Shown one piece after another: positions 1-12,100 of a stretch of DNA of 64,000 nt. Position numbers and translations under genes: made by a program. The stretch lies in assembly GCA_026874595.1 (NCBI GenBank), contig CM049313.1, positions 52,377,659 to 52,441,658 of the forward strand. The letters are read 5' to 3'. How positions within the stretch are numbered: position 1 is the first letter of the stretch; each line of letters starts with the position of its first letter. Under the pieces are notes generated by a model that had not been told where the DNA came from, searched no databases, and saw nothing but the letters and a program-made list of their open reading frames with translations. Source of the stretch: Sipunculus nudus. Its lineage: Eukaryota > Annelida > Sipuncula > Golfingiida > Sipunculidae.

Positions 1-96
1 GCTCTAAAAAGAGACAAAACGCTCGGTCGGCCCAAAATCTGTCCGTTAGGCGGGTTGTCCGCCCCAGAGGGGTGTCCGCAGCCCGGGGTTTCACTG
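1..96. mobile_element. Terminus of a Tigger/pogo-type DNA transposon (cut by window edge)
   Basis: The segment ends in GGGGTTTCACTG followed by TA. Read on the other strand this is TA then CAGTGAAACCCCGG, the classic start of Tigger/pogo terminal inverted repeats with a TA target site. Similar ends lie at 23500, 37978, 39186 and 44507. The rest of the element is outside the window, so its coding content is unknown. Confidence 0.55.
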
Positions 97-105
97 TAAT
101 AATAA

Positions 106-182
106 ATAGCAGTAGCGCCAGTAGTAGTAGTAGCTGCTGTAGTAGTAAAAATAGTAATAGCAGTATAGCAATAGTAGTGTAG
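106..182. repeat. Degenerate (TAG)n microsatellite
   Basis: Interrupted TAG/CAG trinucleotide repeats directly follow the transposon end. No reading frame of interest is present. Confidence 0.8.
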
Positions 183-1435
183 TATGCCAATGACAAATAT
201 TTGGACGATAATTTTGACGAAAATGGCGAAACCTTTTTAAAAACAAGAATATAAAAAAAAATAATGAATAAAAATAAAAGGGACGTAAGTATCTTAGAGC
301 TTGTTGAAAGTTATCATGAGAACGTTATTATCGTTTCAATAATATATATCGTAAACATACATAATATATAAAAAATACAGATAGTTTTTAGTAAACTGTG
401 GAATATTTATCCACGATACCTATTTTATGAAAACCAAGTCACAGACAACCCATGATATTAATAAAAATATCAGCCATGAGAGGATAAATATACTCCGGGT
501 AGGTCAAAGGAACGTAGAGCTCTTTAGGCAACAGAGAGAAATAATGACACATAGATATTGTCCATGAATACCATAAATATAAATAAATATAGAAAAATGG
601 ACTATTATAAAGGGACCTTAAATCAAAAACATTCTAGACAAAGTCCAGACATGTTATTAATATGAAACAAGAAAGGGTGTCTTGAATGAAGTAATCTATT
701 AGGTCCAACCAAAACAGACCTTGCCAGCAAAAAAATTAAAATAAGTTGACTTATATATATCCTATCAGGCCGCTAATCAATAACCTTTGAATAAATGGTA
801 CCACTATATGGCATACAGGGGGTCGTTGCTCTTCTTCCCGTCCCGTGATATGAAAGTTCAGTTGTAAAACTAAATTAAAAGTGTTCAAACCAAACAAATG
901 TCCTCATTTAAAGTAACAGGATACTTCATCATAGGACCGAGGTGAACGTTTTTTTTGTCAATCTTCTTTTGATTATTTTTATTCCATATATTCCCATGTG
1001 TATGTTTCACTTAACAGAGCAGTTTTACAACTTAACAACATGCGTGCTCTGTTTATATTTTTAATATAAGGCTTGAAAAAAAATATCCTTACTTGACCCT
1101 TGGTCCAACAATTAACATGGTCTAATATGGTGACACGCATGTCCTGCGTGAGTTAACGATCTGCTGAAGCTTTATTCTTGATTTACAGAAGCCGTCATAC
1201 CGTTCAATCATATTGCAGGGAGACTTATAAACTAAACTGCCATAAAATTGCAAATCCTGTGAAATCATAAACCCCGGTCAACATCAACTAGGTATATAAT
1301 ATGACCGAGGACCTACACTGGAAAATAAAGCAAGTGGTCGATGGGTCGTGACGCTCGGCTGCTTAGCTTATTATTATAACTCAGACGAACTGGTTGATTT
1401 GTTATTTTGAAATTTCACATTTAATAATCACATTT
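183..1435. other. AT-rich intergenic DNA
   Basis: No gene or clear RNA is visible. Positions 1326-1362 resemble 53489-53524 (both contain an AAGTG...ATGGGTC-TGACGCTC core), which is the left end of the tandem-core family B element further right. This piece may therefore be a severed left end of that family. Confidence 0.5.
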
Positions 1436-1950
1436 TTAAAGAGGCCCTATCACCTATAAAGCATTTTGTATCAACATAAAAAATGCCTTTAAAATAAATC
1501 GGTACCTGCCATTATATATGCCTTGGAACCATTTGCTTACTCTTGTAAACGACTGTTTAAAACAGTGAATCGGGCACGATCACAGGTGTCAACATAAACA
1601 CAGCGCGAGGGGCCGTTTGCATCGTGGAGCCACAATACGTGTCAATCAGGAGATGCCCTGACTGAAATTGGAACAAAAATTGTAATACATGATCCCGCTG
1701 GCTGAAACACTGGGTGTTGCGGCTCAAAATCGGACCCGCGGTTTCTCGGCCATGTCATTGTAAACAGACACAAGTGGACTGTGTTTACCACCACACAGAA
1801 CCATAACAAGGTGTTAAACAGCCGTATGTGAGGTACTGAGACTGTGTGCTGGGACAGTTTTGTTTGAAAACTTTTCTTTAAATGAAAACTAAACTTATAA
1901 TGTGAAAGAATAGGCATAATATTGGGCCTGATTATGTCCCTTCAAGAATT
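1436..1950 (+). repeat. Dispersed repeat C, copy 1
   Basis: Aligns by eye over most of its length with 20033-20470 in the same orientation. Shared blocks include CACCTATAAA near the start, ACATAAACACAGCGC, GCCATAACAAGG, GCGAGGTACTGAG or its variant, and CCTGATTATGTCC near the end. The copies differ by many substitutions and indels, so they are old. There is no TIR, poly-A tail or open frame, so the class is unknown; a solo LTR or non-autonomous element would both fit. A 91-codon open frame on - at 1642-1917 is not conserved in copy 2 and is not called a gene. Confidence 0.6.
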
Positions 1951-3595
1951 CCGTGGCCTAGTTTTGATCAAATCACCAGGAAATAGTTCGGATCGGTGTA
2001 TTCTAAATCATTTTAGTAATTGAAAGCCTGTGATATGAATATATGATAATAGTGGCATAATCTTAAACTGCTATTCTCCAAATCTTGAACATAAGTAAGA
2101 AATAATTTAAAATATTGGAAGCACCACGAGTCTCATACAACGAATGAAGCTTTCCTAGAGGAAGAGTGGTAATCGATGCGTTAGTTATTGAGAAAATTTA
2201 GCTTTAGTATGAATTTTTACTAAACAAATACTCATTTTAGTAACATTTGACACATATGAATATGAATACTTACTCAAAATGGGTAAATTACAGGGTAATG
2301 TCAAATCAGCATATAATCTGAAAAATAATTTGCAATGAGCTAGTTAGGTCAATTCTGCTCCGCATTCTGACAGGAACACAAGTTTCCACTCAAAGTTAAG
2401 GTAAAGGGGTGAGAAATTCTGTTCAATATTCGTGAACACTCCTTTTAAAAAGTTTTTTTTTTTTTTTGCTGATTGGCTGAGATTTTACTGTGATTTCTCT
2501 ACGATCTGTGTCGATATTGAGCAGGTCCAACGGTTAATATTTGTGCCCTGCTAAAGGTCTGACAGACGGCCGGTACAATGGCTATCTGGGGAAACCAGTT
2601 TCAGCAACTAGGAAACAATTTATGGAGCCGGAGCTGAGAAACTAATACCATTGCTCTAAGTTCGCGATCTAAAAAAAAAAAACAGGTTAAATGCGTAAAT
2701 ATTGAATATAAAGCACCGATGACGCCGTATATCTTTAACAGAAAATATAAATCATTACACAACTAACAAAGTAAAGCATATTTGGTATGAACCCTACTTG
2801 AACCAGTTTCGTTAAATTTTTTAAAATTGTTTCATCATTTAGATAAAATGTAAGCGCCACGACAGCCCTTTAATGTCTATTAACCATTTGCAGAGTTATT
2901 GACTGGTAGACAAACGAAAATGTTGTCAAGGAAGCAGAGAACATGAAAATTGGAATAAAGACTACTATTTTCATAGAAACACTCAAATATTTCAATTGGA
3001 CCATTAAATAAAGCTAATAAGACAAAATGTAGCTAATTGTGTCATATACCACTTGTCTTGTTACTTGTTGATGTACCAGGGAAAATGATATTTATATCGT
3101 GATGTGTAGAGAGACATGAACCCGACGAGGACTGGTTTTAATGCCCTTTACTGGTTTTTCGGAGAAAATTGTTTTCGTTTATTCACATTCACTTTCGAAC
3201 ATAATTGTGATCGCCCAAACAGTATTCTGATTTGCCTTGGGCGAGTTGGCTTGCGTCAATGTCGAATCCTGCGCATGTCCCTCACACGCATATAGTCCAG
3301 GGTATAATACCATATTTAAACCCCAACCCCAATGCACACTTTTTTTATTATTAATACCGTTCTAATTGGTGTTTATAGAACCTAATTCTGGCGTTGGCTT
3401 GGAGGAGGGGGAATATTTTCAGGCGTCAAATGGCAAAAGTGTGAAGTGTGAGGGGCCGAGAGGATTCGGTATGTTGTCGTCGGAGATGTGGAAATTCTTT
3501 AACTTATTTTGTTTAAAATATAACCGATTTTGAACCATTGTCAAACAAGAGCTAATATTCTCGGTTCAGAAATCAATATAGTATAATATGCTTTG
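1951..3595. other. AT-rich intergenic DNA
   Basis: No open frame, RNA gene or transposon end is recognised. It contains a 15+ base T-run near 2453 and an A-run near 2671. Confidence 0.4.
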
Positions 3596-3599
3596 TCAG

Positions 3600-4475
3600 A
3601 TATATTGATCAAGCTTGATTGCGTGCCAAAATGGAATTTATTGGCTAACTTTTTTCATTTATAGGCTAACTGTGCTTATTTCAGACGTGTGTTCAGATGC
3701 CATTTTAAATTAAAATGGCCACCATTTGTTATATTTTGTTTTTTTATCTGGATTTCCGAGCACTGTAGAGAATAATTAACTGTAGCAACACCCATGTTTG
3801 AGATACTAGGGATTCCATGAAAGCCATTCCCGTACTTTCTACAAAAATTGGATTAGGCCGCCATATTGAATTTCAACATGGCCGCCGCCATTCTTTTTAT
3901 ACCCTATATTTGGACTTCTTAGCACCGTAGAAGAATACAAGTTGTAGTAACATCACTGTTTGTGATACCAGGGATTCCATTAAAGGCATTCCCGTTTTTG
4001 CTTCAAACTGGACCAGGTAGCCATATACTGAATATAGCCACATATTGAATATAATATTGGCCGCCATTTCTTACACACGTTTGCGTGTATCTGCTCTTTT
4101 GATCACCGTAGAAGAATACACATGGTAGCAATATCCATGTTTAATAGAAAGATATAAATCAAAGCAATTGCTGTACGTTACAAGTATGGTTTGGTCGCCA
4201 TATTGAATTTCAAAATGTTCCCCATTTTTAATCCGTATTTGATCATATCATTCCTTGTGAGGGTGGGATGATATTTTAATTTGGTAGCAACATATTTGCT
4301 AAACATTGGTTAACATTTTTGCATATCTATGAGCCATGTAGAAGAATAAATACTTTGCAAATACATACGTTTGTGATACCAGGGATTTCATTAAACCCTA
4401 TGCCGTGCATGTTCATATTTTGGTTTTGCACCATGTTGGTTGCCATATTTAATGTTCTTCGCTGGTATAACAGCA
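3600..4475 (+). repeat. Tandem array E, left arm of an inverted pair
   Basis: Three to four diverged units of roughly 165-230 bp. Recurring landmarks are CACCGTAGAAGAATAC, GATACCAGGGATT and GCCATATTGAATTTC, repeating near 3790/3955/4134/4367. The outer flank 3625-3650 (GCCAAAATGGAATTTATTGG) reappears inverted at 7126-7160. Only stop-rich short frames are present. Confidence 0.7.
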
Positions 4476-6480
4476 CTTCATTCCCACAGAGGTGTATCAG
4501 CGGTGGTATAAAAGTCTAAATTTAATGTCATGTTCAAAACGATGTTTAATATGATGTATATATACATCATACAATACATTCAACGAATCATCAAAACTGA
4601 AACAGATCAGCAACTGCCTGTGGTGCAGGTAGTCCAAGACAATTTCTGGAGAGACATTTGTTTCGATAAGATGAGGATTTTTCGGTCCTTACTCACTCTA
4701 CCATTTGCAAGTGAGTGATATTGTCAATAAGAACAGGATTGTTTTGGTCCTTATTCCATATACCAAGTGCAAGTTAGCGATATGGGACAGACTTTCTGAA
4801 TATGTGGGTCTGATGTACCAAGGCTTCTTCAGTTTAATCTGATTCATTTGAAGGCTCAATGTTTTACTCCTTATTCACTTTGTCAAAGTCATTTTTGCCA
4901 GGTCGAATAAGATAATTACCATTGAAATTGAGGTACCTTAAGAAAACAGTAAACATGTATCTACCTATTGTCTCCCACAGAGACTGCAACACACTACAGG
5001 GCATGACTAACAAAGCAGAACTACTATATAAATCTTGTCAATATCTGTAAATCTTCTCCTAACCACCTTTCCAACGCGTCTTCTGCTTGCACATACTGAA
5101 AGTCTTAAGCTTAACTTTCTCCATTGGATCCTAAAAGGATTTCACTGATGTAGATACAAATAATCTCACTCCCTTTATTGCTGCACTGCTTGATCAAGTG
5201 AGGCAAAGCAAATGAAATATCCACCTGCTCCAAAGAACTTGCTAGACATAGTGTCGTATGTCAAAGGTATTGGTAACATGTAACGAGGAACCCTCATTCG
5301 AAAGATTATGTAACTCCTTTTAACACACTCATCACATCAAGTCGTCTCGTATTGAGATCTTTAGCAGAGTGCTTGGCATTTTAGTAACATTATGTCCAAG
5401 TTTCATTTCTCCAGGAATGCTGAAAAAGGAGATCATTAAAGGTCATTATGTTGGTCAAATTAAATATAAACTTTATTTATTTTACAAGGATTGTACAACT
5501 ACTTAATATAACTAATATATTAATATACTAAATGTTGGTCAAATTGTTTTCTATACCTGATGTACCATTTTCAAGTACTGATTTGGCCAATTGTCTCTCA
5601 CCTGTAAATAATGACCAGCTTTTATGTTGATGAATTCAAGAGAGCTGTCTTCTATATACTTTTCGACAACGGTGAAGCAAAAGGAAAAAAATCAAGCCTA
5701 AAGCCACCAGCTCTCAATGGGCGGCCTTTACCTATAGAAGAGTGCAGCTTAAATACCCTGCAATAGTCAGGACCAAGAGTCTTTACTGTTTTGTGAAGAG
5801 GACCAGGCACAAATGCTTATATGATTTTTGCAAGACACAACATTGTAAAACGAGTAGTCAATCGGTCTCTACTTAACAAGGTGGCAAAACATGCACTTTG
5901 AATCTGTGGCTGTCGTGACTGCATTATTAGGAATTAGTATTTGCCCTTCCGACAACCTGCTAAACCTCAATAATACATAACCAGCAATTGGGCCTGCCAA
6001 AACGTCTTTGAAGCATTTTTGTAGTATGAAATCTTGACAACAACTATCCTGAAATGTTATGTACTTCGCAATAAACGAAACACGAGGTAGGCTGGTGTGA
6101 CAGGTGTCTTTGAAGTAGTCATGGTCCAGAGCACCGTTCAATGTTACACGTTAACAAGATCTTTCAAAGATAAACACAATGTCTCCTTTCAGGAAATGTT
6201 CGTTGACATTAGTGACTTTCATTTTCATACAGATTATTAATTTGCATGTAAAGTAAAAAAAAGTGACAGAATGCTTTACATTACATTTAATTCCAAGTTT
6301 TAAATTGATTTTCGATATCGGCCATTTGTAAATCAAACATTGCGGTTGAATTCACCTGGCAAATGCTAGACATGCAGTAAACTAGAACCTCTTTACCATG
6401 AATGTTGATTTTTGGCATCATTTATAGATTTAGTTCCTTCTCTGGGAATCCCAGGCAGAGATAGCTGCAAAGATTATAAT
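4476..6480. other. Spacer between the two inverted E arrays
   Basis: About 2 kb, AT-rich. Short frames at 4530-4718 (+), 5869-6141 (-) and 6151-6336 (-) match nothing I recognise. If arrays E are long terminal repeats of one element this would be its interior, but no transposase motif was found. Confidence 0.4.
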
Positions 6481-7170
6481 AAATCTTAATTCAACATGAC
6501 GGCCAAAATTTGTGAAATCGTGAAATTTTTATCAATGGAAGCCCCTGATGTAACAGGCATAGATATTGCCACTTAATTAAATGTTCTATGCTGCTAACAA
6601 GAGTCCATTTTGAAATCCAATGGTGGCAAGAATAATTTTAAACAAGTATGGCCATGGCCTTAATGGATTTGCTTGGATCACATACATGGATGTTCGTACC
6701 AATTTAATTTCTGAACCCATGCTCATAAGTCCCGATATAAGCAAATGAGGATTAAAACTGGTGGCAATTTTGACATTCAAATGGCGGAATAACCTAATTG
6801 GTCGTAATATGGCAAAGGCTTTAATGGGATCGCTGATATCGCCAAAAAGGATGCTGCTACCAGTTGTATTCTTCTGCGGTACTCAGAAGTCCAGATATAG
6901 CGCAAATAGTACAGTGGCGGCTATGTTGAAGTTCAATATTGCGGCCGAATCCTAGTTGTAGCAAGTATGGCTATGGCTTAAATGGAATTTTCTGGTATCG
7001 TAAACATAGGTGTTGTTACCATTTATATTACTTTGAAATTCAAAATTACGCTGAAGACGTGCTGAAGACGCAACTGGAAACAAAATTTGCACTTGATATT
7101 TTTGGAATCAGCACCCCAAAATTGTCCAAGTTAGCCAATAAAAATCCATTTTGGCAAGAAATCCCAGGTT
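6481..7170 (-). repeat. Tandem array E, right arm (inverted relative to 3600-4475)
   Basis: Reading the minus strand gives the same units as the left arm: GGACTTCTGAGTACCGCAG-AGAATAC, a GATATCAGCGATCCCATTAA block, and gccgc..attgaacttcaacat. The outer end (7126-7166) mirrors 3611-3650. The 105-codon open frame at 7046-7363 (-) runs through this repeat and is judged non-coding. Confidence 0.7.
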
Positions 7171-7799
7171 GACTACATAACAGACTGTACAAATAACTAA
7201 AAATCTTTGCTTTTACCATTCTAAAACTACTGGCGCGGACTCGCTGTGTTACTTTAGACCCGCAACTAGTTATTTCGCTATTACAACAATTGGTAAAACC
7301 TAATCTATATATAAATATCGTAAGGGCAATTTTTGTAATTTTCCGTATCTTCTCTGATACCATCGTACGGATTGCCGTGATTTTCGATATACATATGCCC
7401 CGGGTTTGCCTGAAGAGATTCCACCCACTTTCATTTGCAATATTTGCGTATTACGTGCAAAATTAATAATTTATTATTTGCTCCCCCGCGGGCGCCTTTT
7501 TCTTTGTGTCTTCGGGCCCGGTATCACAATAGCCATAGAGTATGTGGTGGCGGGACCGAGTTTTACTCAGGGGGCCCTATCGGGGGTTTAAGTACATTCG
7601 CGGTGACCGGCCCGAAATAATCCCCATCGGCGATTCCTTTTGAAAAGGGGGATTTTTGAAAGTATTGTTTTGCAGGAGCCCTCTTCGTGACCTGATATGC
7701 TTCATTGCACATCAACCGGGTCGCAGGAAATCGTAATAGATAGGCAACAAAAAAAAATGGTATGGTTCTCGGGCACTTTATTTCAGAAAACTGTGAGGC
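7171..7799. repeat. Repeat F copy 1 and unassigned GC-richer sequence
   Basis: 7285-7400 resembles 8640-8755: both carry GATCTATATAT(A/T)AATA-like then CGTAA.G.., GATTTTCCATATC-like and CG.(A/G)CGGATTG.CGT blocks. 7480-7620 is unusually GC-rich for the window but has no credible reading frame. Confidence 0.4.
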
Positions 7800-8035
7800 C
7801 GGGTGATATTTTATCTTTGTTTTGTTTGTTTCGATAACATTTCATATGTTTCATATGATCAGGTAAAAGCATGAAAATAACAGAATTGTTTTGCTAAACG
7901 AGCATAAACACTACATAACAAAGGAAGATCAAAACTGTAAAACTGAAAATAAAAATATTTTTTTTATGGGGGGGGGGGGATAATTGACGCGGGCGGCGCC
8001 TGAGAACCATTCCTTTTATTTTTGTTGTGCCTTAT
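7800..8035 (+). repeat. Dispersed repeat D, copy 1
   Basis: Matches 57262-57500: TTTGTTTGTTTCGATAA, ATGATCAGG(T/G)(A/-)AAA, AACACTA(C/T)ATAACA, a G-run of 10 or more, then ATTGACGCGGGCGG and CAGAACCAT-like. A shorter inverted pair of the GCGGGCGGTGCC...GAGAACCAT end lies at 43440-43745. No coding content; unknown repeat class. The 137-codon minus-strand open frame at 7964-8377 spans its edge and is not supported. Confidence 0.6.
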
Positions 8036-9538
8036 AGGCCTACAGTCACACTTGGTCGCACGAAGTCCGGGCCTCGCATATGATTGAGGTCCTTGATAAA
8101 TATTCAAACCACATGTAGGCCTACTATATGTAACAGATGTAAAGAAAACAATGTTAACCAAATTCACGTCGTGGTTGGTACAGTGTAATGTGTACATGTG
8201 TGGAGATGGACCACCAAAGTTGTAAGCAAATAATATTGACTTTAAATGTTTTGAAAATCGAGATTTTTTTCTCATTACTGCAGTTACAAAGGTAAAACTC
8301 ATGCATGTAAAATGTGTATTTAATAAGTTTGTACTGGTATTTGTTTCTTTTACATATATGTGCCATATGATTTTCAATAATGTTTATGAAATACTCTTTG
8401 TTTTTAAAGACTTTAATTCCTTCATTCAGTATATATGCTTTTTGTGTATCTTTTGTATGCATATGTAATACTGTTGATCAGTTTCTCATGTCACATGGTA
8501 CATGTGTAGGTGACTATTTGGGAAGACCCCGACTACATTTTTGGCACTCCATGGTTTGGGGGTGACCGTTCGCGACTGTACGATGTTCCGAAACATGTTA
8601 CGAACGCTGTTCCAAAAAGATTTTAAATTTATCCACAATAATTTACATACAGTGGATCTATATATTAATAACGTAATGCGATTTGTGTGATTTTCCATAT
8701 CTCCGGATTTTTTGTGGATTTCCGATACAACCGTGCGGATTGTCGTCTACGCCCTAAACCGTGCGTAGCACAGGTATTTGCTAGTGAAAAATTAATGGCA
8801 CTCACGGATGGGTTCTATAATGTCGTGTATATTGGTGAATCGTTTATGGAAACCTGCAGTTTCTTGATATTTGATTAACTTTACAACACAGGTACACATC
8901 ACATATTGTGAATAGAGCTAACTGTTATGGCGAACTGACTTTATTCATTGACAGGATGGGGTGGGGGGATCGTCACCCCTGAATGAAAAGGTGGGTGGAT
9001 ATGGGCCTATACGGATCCTAATTGCGACCCATCATGCCGCGTGGTTCATTCCTGTACGGTCATGAACAAAAAAGTTTTGATTGTGTTTGATATGACATTG
9101 AATCAATACAGTGCTTTTTATTTCTTCACCTCTGTATCTTCTAAATTCCTCTTATTTTGCGACCTCAGCTATAGCAATCGTCCTTTTCTTTTAAGGAAAG
9201 TCTGCATTTCTTTACTTGACTTTTCTACCGCCACATATCTCTTCCTTTATATTGGTCAAAACACAATTTTACAGAACTGAATTGACAAGTGCACGATTTT
9301 GCTGTTTGGGAATAGTGGTAAAGAAACCGTTGCACTTGGGCTTCTAAATATTCCAATGGCGTAGGTATAAATGTAGTTAAGAAGTTGATTTAGTCCATTA
9401 ATTATGATCGCTTAGATTCTTAAACGGTAGAGGTTCTACAAAATGAATACACCGCAGGATTTCCACATGATCAAGAATTCCTGTGCTTGCGCATTACCAC
9501 GGTACATTTGTTCACATAGTCAGTTTCTGAACAACTGC
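8036..9538. other. Intergenic, including repeat F copy 2 at 8640-8755
   Basis: Apart from repeat F copy 2 no feature is visible. The 102-codon frame at 8154-8462 (-) is low-complexity and lacks any recognisable domain. Confidence 0.4.
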
Positions 9539-9624
9539 TACGCTCTTTACACAGCGCTTTACCTATAGAGCTACTACTAGTTGATTCTTTAGAAGCGCAA
9601 GATTTCCGCTGCCCCGGGAACGTA
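9539..9624 (+). mobile_element. Tiny TIR transposon G, copy 1 (uninterrupted, 9-bp TSD)
   Basis: An 86-bp element runs from TACGCTCTTTACACAGCGC to a right end whose complement is TACGTTCCCGGGGCAGCGG. It is flanked on both sides by the identical 9-mer AACAACTGC (9530-9538 and 9625-9633). Its interior contains TTCTTTAGAAGCGCAAGATT, the unoccupied version of the site that the Harbinger element uses in copy 2. A 9-bp target duplication with short imperfect TIRs suggests a Mutator-like MITE, but no transposase is available to confirm it. Confidence 0.8.
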
Positions 9625-9633
9625 AACAACTGC

Positions 9634-10355
9634 TTGCCCAAAAAAGCTCTCAATGGAGATGTTTTCTGATGACAAAAGTATCGTTCTGTGTAACGTTGTA
9701 TATTGTATATTGAATGAGAAATATGTTATTCCGATTCAGATTACCTTGATAATTTTTATGGATTATTCCTTAGATTTTTAACATAAAATATGTCTTAATA
9801 AATGGATCAGAACTTTTCGTGTAAAAATCCTAACAGGCAGTATATGAACAAAAAAAAAAGGTAAAAAACATACAACCTTGCTGGAGGAGAAAGTAATAAT
9901 AAATACATGTATTAATACATAAATAATACGTCTATGAACACACTATGTACCCACTATGCCTAAACATATGCAACATGAAGGTTTTTTCTCTATATGCCCT
10001 CGTAGGAAGATAATCTACAACACTATTACTGAGATAATGCCATGACTTATGTCGTTAATGTTAACAAAGAAACACGGAAAATCAACTCATTGGATTATGC
10101 CACCTTTATTGCACCATGCTGATCATGGTTTACTGACTCCTACAACCTATTTATGCATCGTGTCATTCACTCCGAACCAAAGTATTGTATAAATCAGGAT
10201 CTCAGAGAACAATAGAACTGCTGCTCTAATTGTGAATTATTGTTCTCCATTTAAAGTTGCCTTTGTCAGTCGAAGAATTCAGGACACTATAAATAAATAA
10301 ACGAACAAAATAGGTACACTGTCATCAGCCCAAGATTTGTTTTGTTTTGTTTTTT
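9634..10355. other. AT-rich intergenic DNA
   Basis: Nothing recognised. The region ends in a TTTTG/TTTTTT-rich run directly before the hairpin at 10356. Confidence 0.4.
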
Positions 10356-10527
10356 GCTTGCCGGAAATCTTCGATTTCGGCAAGCATGTTGGTCAGTTGT
10401 GTATGTCTGTTTGTTTGTCTGTCTCCACCCGCAAATGCATAGTTTGTAGCGATCGCTTTCAAATTTACATAGTTGATGTACAACCAAACGTGTCCGAAGC
10501 CTATTGAATTTTGTCAATATTAGTCAC

Positions 10528-10545
10528 AGGTCAAGGTCAAGGTCA
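10528..10545 (+). promoter_or_regulatory. Three abutting AGGTCA nuclear-receptor half-sites
   Basis: Three head-to-tail AGGTCA hexamers with no spacer, giving two overlapping TCAAGGTCA motifs, the extended half-site known for monomer-binding receptors of the ERR and Ftz-F1/SF-1 types. The site lies in the 5' part of the tandem-core element, so it would be spread with it. Binding is untested. Confidence 0.4.
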
Positions 10546-10896
10546 TCAAAAATTTGAAAAACGGTTTTTTCTTCATATCTTTGTCACCATTAGTCTTCTC
10601 TACTTCAACTGTAGCTCATTTTAATCGTCATTCCAAGGCCTTTCTTCTCGTGTGTAGCTGACTCAAATTTGCCGTAACCATGGTAACATATTTTCGGGGA
10701 AAAGTCATGAAAAATGGTCTTATTTTTCTAACTTTGTCAGTTTTACAGCTAGAGAGGTCTAGTTTTTTTGCATCAGGTAGTATTCAATTCGTGTTATTTG
10801 ATTATATTAAAAGTCTCGCAATATCTCGTATAATATCTCGTTAAACGAGATATTTCGAGATATCACTTAGTAATAGACTAGAGTCTACAGTTATGC

Positions 10897-12100
10897 AGGA
10901 ATCATTTTGAAACTAATATATCTTATGTCTGACATTAAAAAAAGGATTTTTCATTTTCCGGATATGGCCGCTAGGGGGTGCTACACTTGAACCCCCCGAA
11001 TATAAAAATTTTTGGACATATCTCCAAAAACTATAAACCTCAGTTACAGAAACTATACCTTGGTTTCTTCCTCTGGGTCTTCTTCATAACCTGGGAAAGT
11101 CATCTGGTCTAAAACTTGTGTCACTTTGTCTGTATGTCTGTCTGTTTCTCAGTTGTCCTCACATTCGCCTGCTTGCTGGTTTTCGCATATATAGCATTCT
11201 ACAGGCCACAGTTTTGAAAGAATTCTTTAAAACTGGTACATGTTATGTCTTACACAAATATCTCGAAAAAAATTTTCATTTTCCGAATATGGCCACTAGG
11301 GGGCGCTGCCCATGACCCTCCCCAACATATCATGCTTTTGCCATATCTCTATAACTATAATTCTCAATTACAGAAACTATGTAATTTCTCTTGGTCTTCA
11401 CCATAACCTGAGTAAGCCACGTGGTCTCATTCTTGTGTTACTTTGTTAGTATGTCTGTCTGTTTGTCAGTTGTCCTCTAATTCGCGTGGTTGCTGATTCT
11501 TGTGTCTTACATAGAGCATTCTAGAGGCAACAGTTTGAAAGGAATCCTTTTGAAACTGGTACATGTTATGTCTTACACAAATATCTCGAAAAGAATTTTT
11601 CATTTTTCCGAATATGGCCGCTAGGGGGGCGCTGCCAATGACCATCCCCAACATTTCATTCTTTTGGCCATATCTCCATAACTATAATTCTCAATTACAG
11701 AAAATATTACTTATTTTCTTCCTCTTGGTCTTCCCCATAACCTAAGTAAGTCATGTGGTCTCATTCTTGTGTTACTTTGTTGGTATGCCTGTCTGTTTAT
11801 CAGTTGTCCTCAAATTCGCCTGCTTGCTTTTTCTTGTCTTACATATACCATTCTTCAGGCCACAGTTTTAAAGGAGTCCTTTTGAAACTGGTACATGTTA
11901 TGTCTTACACTAATATCTCGAAAAAGATTCTTCATTTTTTGGATATTGCCGCTAGGGGGCGCTGCACATGACCTTCCCAAATATTAAATTTTATTTTCTT
12001 CCTCTGAGTCTTATCCATAACCTGGTTAAGTCATCTGGGCTAAAGCTTGTGTCACTTTGTCAGTATGTCTGTATGTTTTTCAGTTGTTGTCAGCTATTTC
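10897..12100 (+). repeat. Core tandem repeat, about 4 units of 280-330 bp
   Basis: Landmarks repeat in order: a CTTGTGT(C/T)ACTTTGT block, TCAGTTGTCCTC, GAAACTGGTACATGTTATG, ATATGGCCGCTAGGGGG and the CATAACCT block near 11090, 11405, 11737 and 12016. A leading partial unit starts near 10897. Units are diverged by roughly 10% by eye. Open frames here (for example 11968-12345) are repeat by-products. Confidence 0.85.

Noticed and set aside
7964-8377. 137-codon minus-strand open frame
   Set aside because: Begins in ordinary AT-rich DNA and ends in the G-run of repeat D (poly-Pro tail). No domain, and the other copy of repeat D does not keep the frame.
9539-9624. tRNA-derived SINE identity for element G
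   Set aside because: The A-box-like stretch is in mid-element, no B box is conserved among copies, and both ends form imperfect TIRs with 9-bp duplications, which fits a TIR transposon better.
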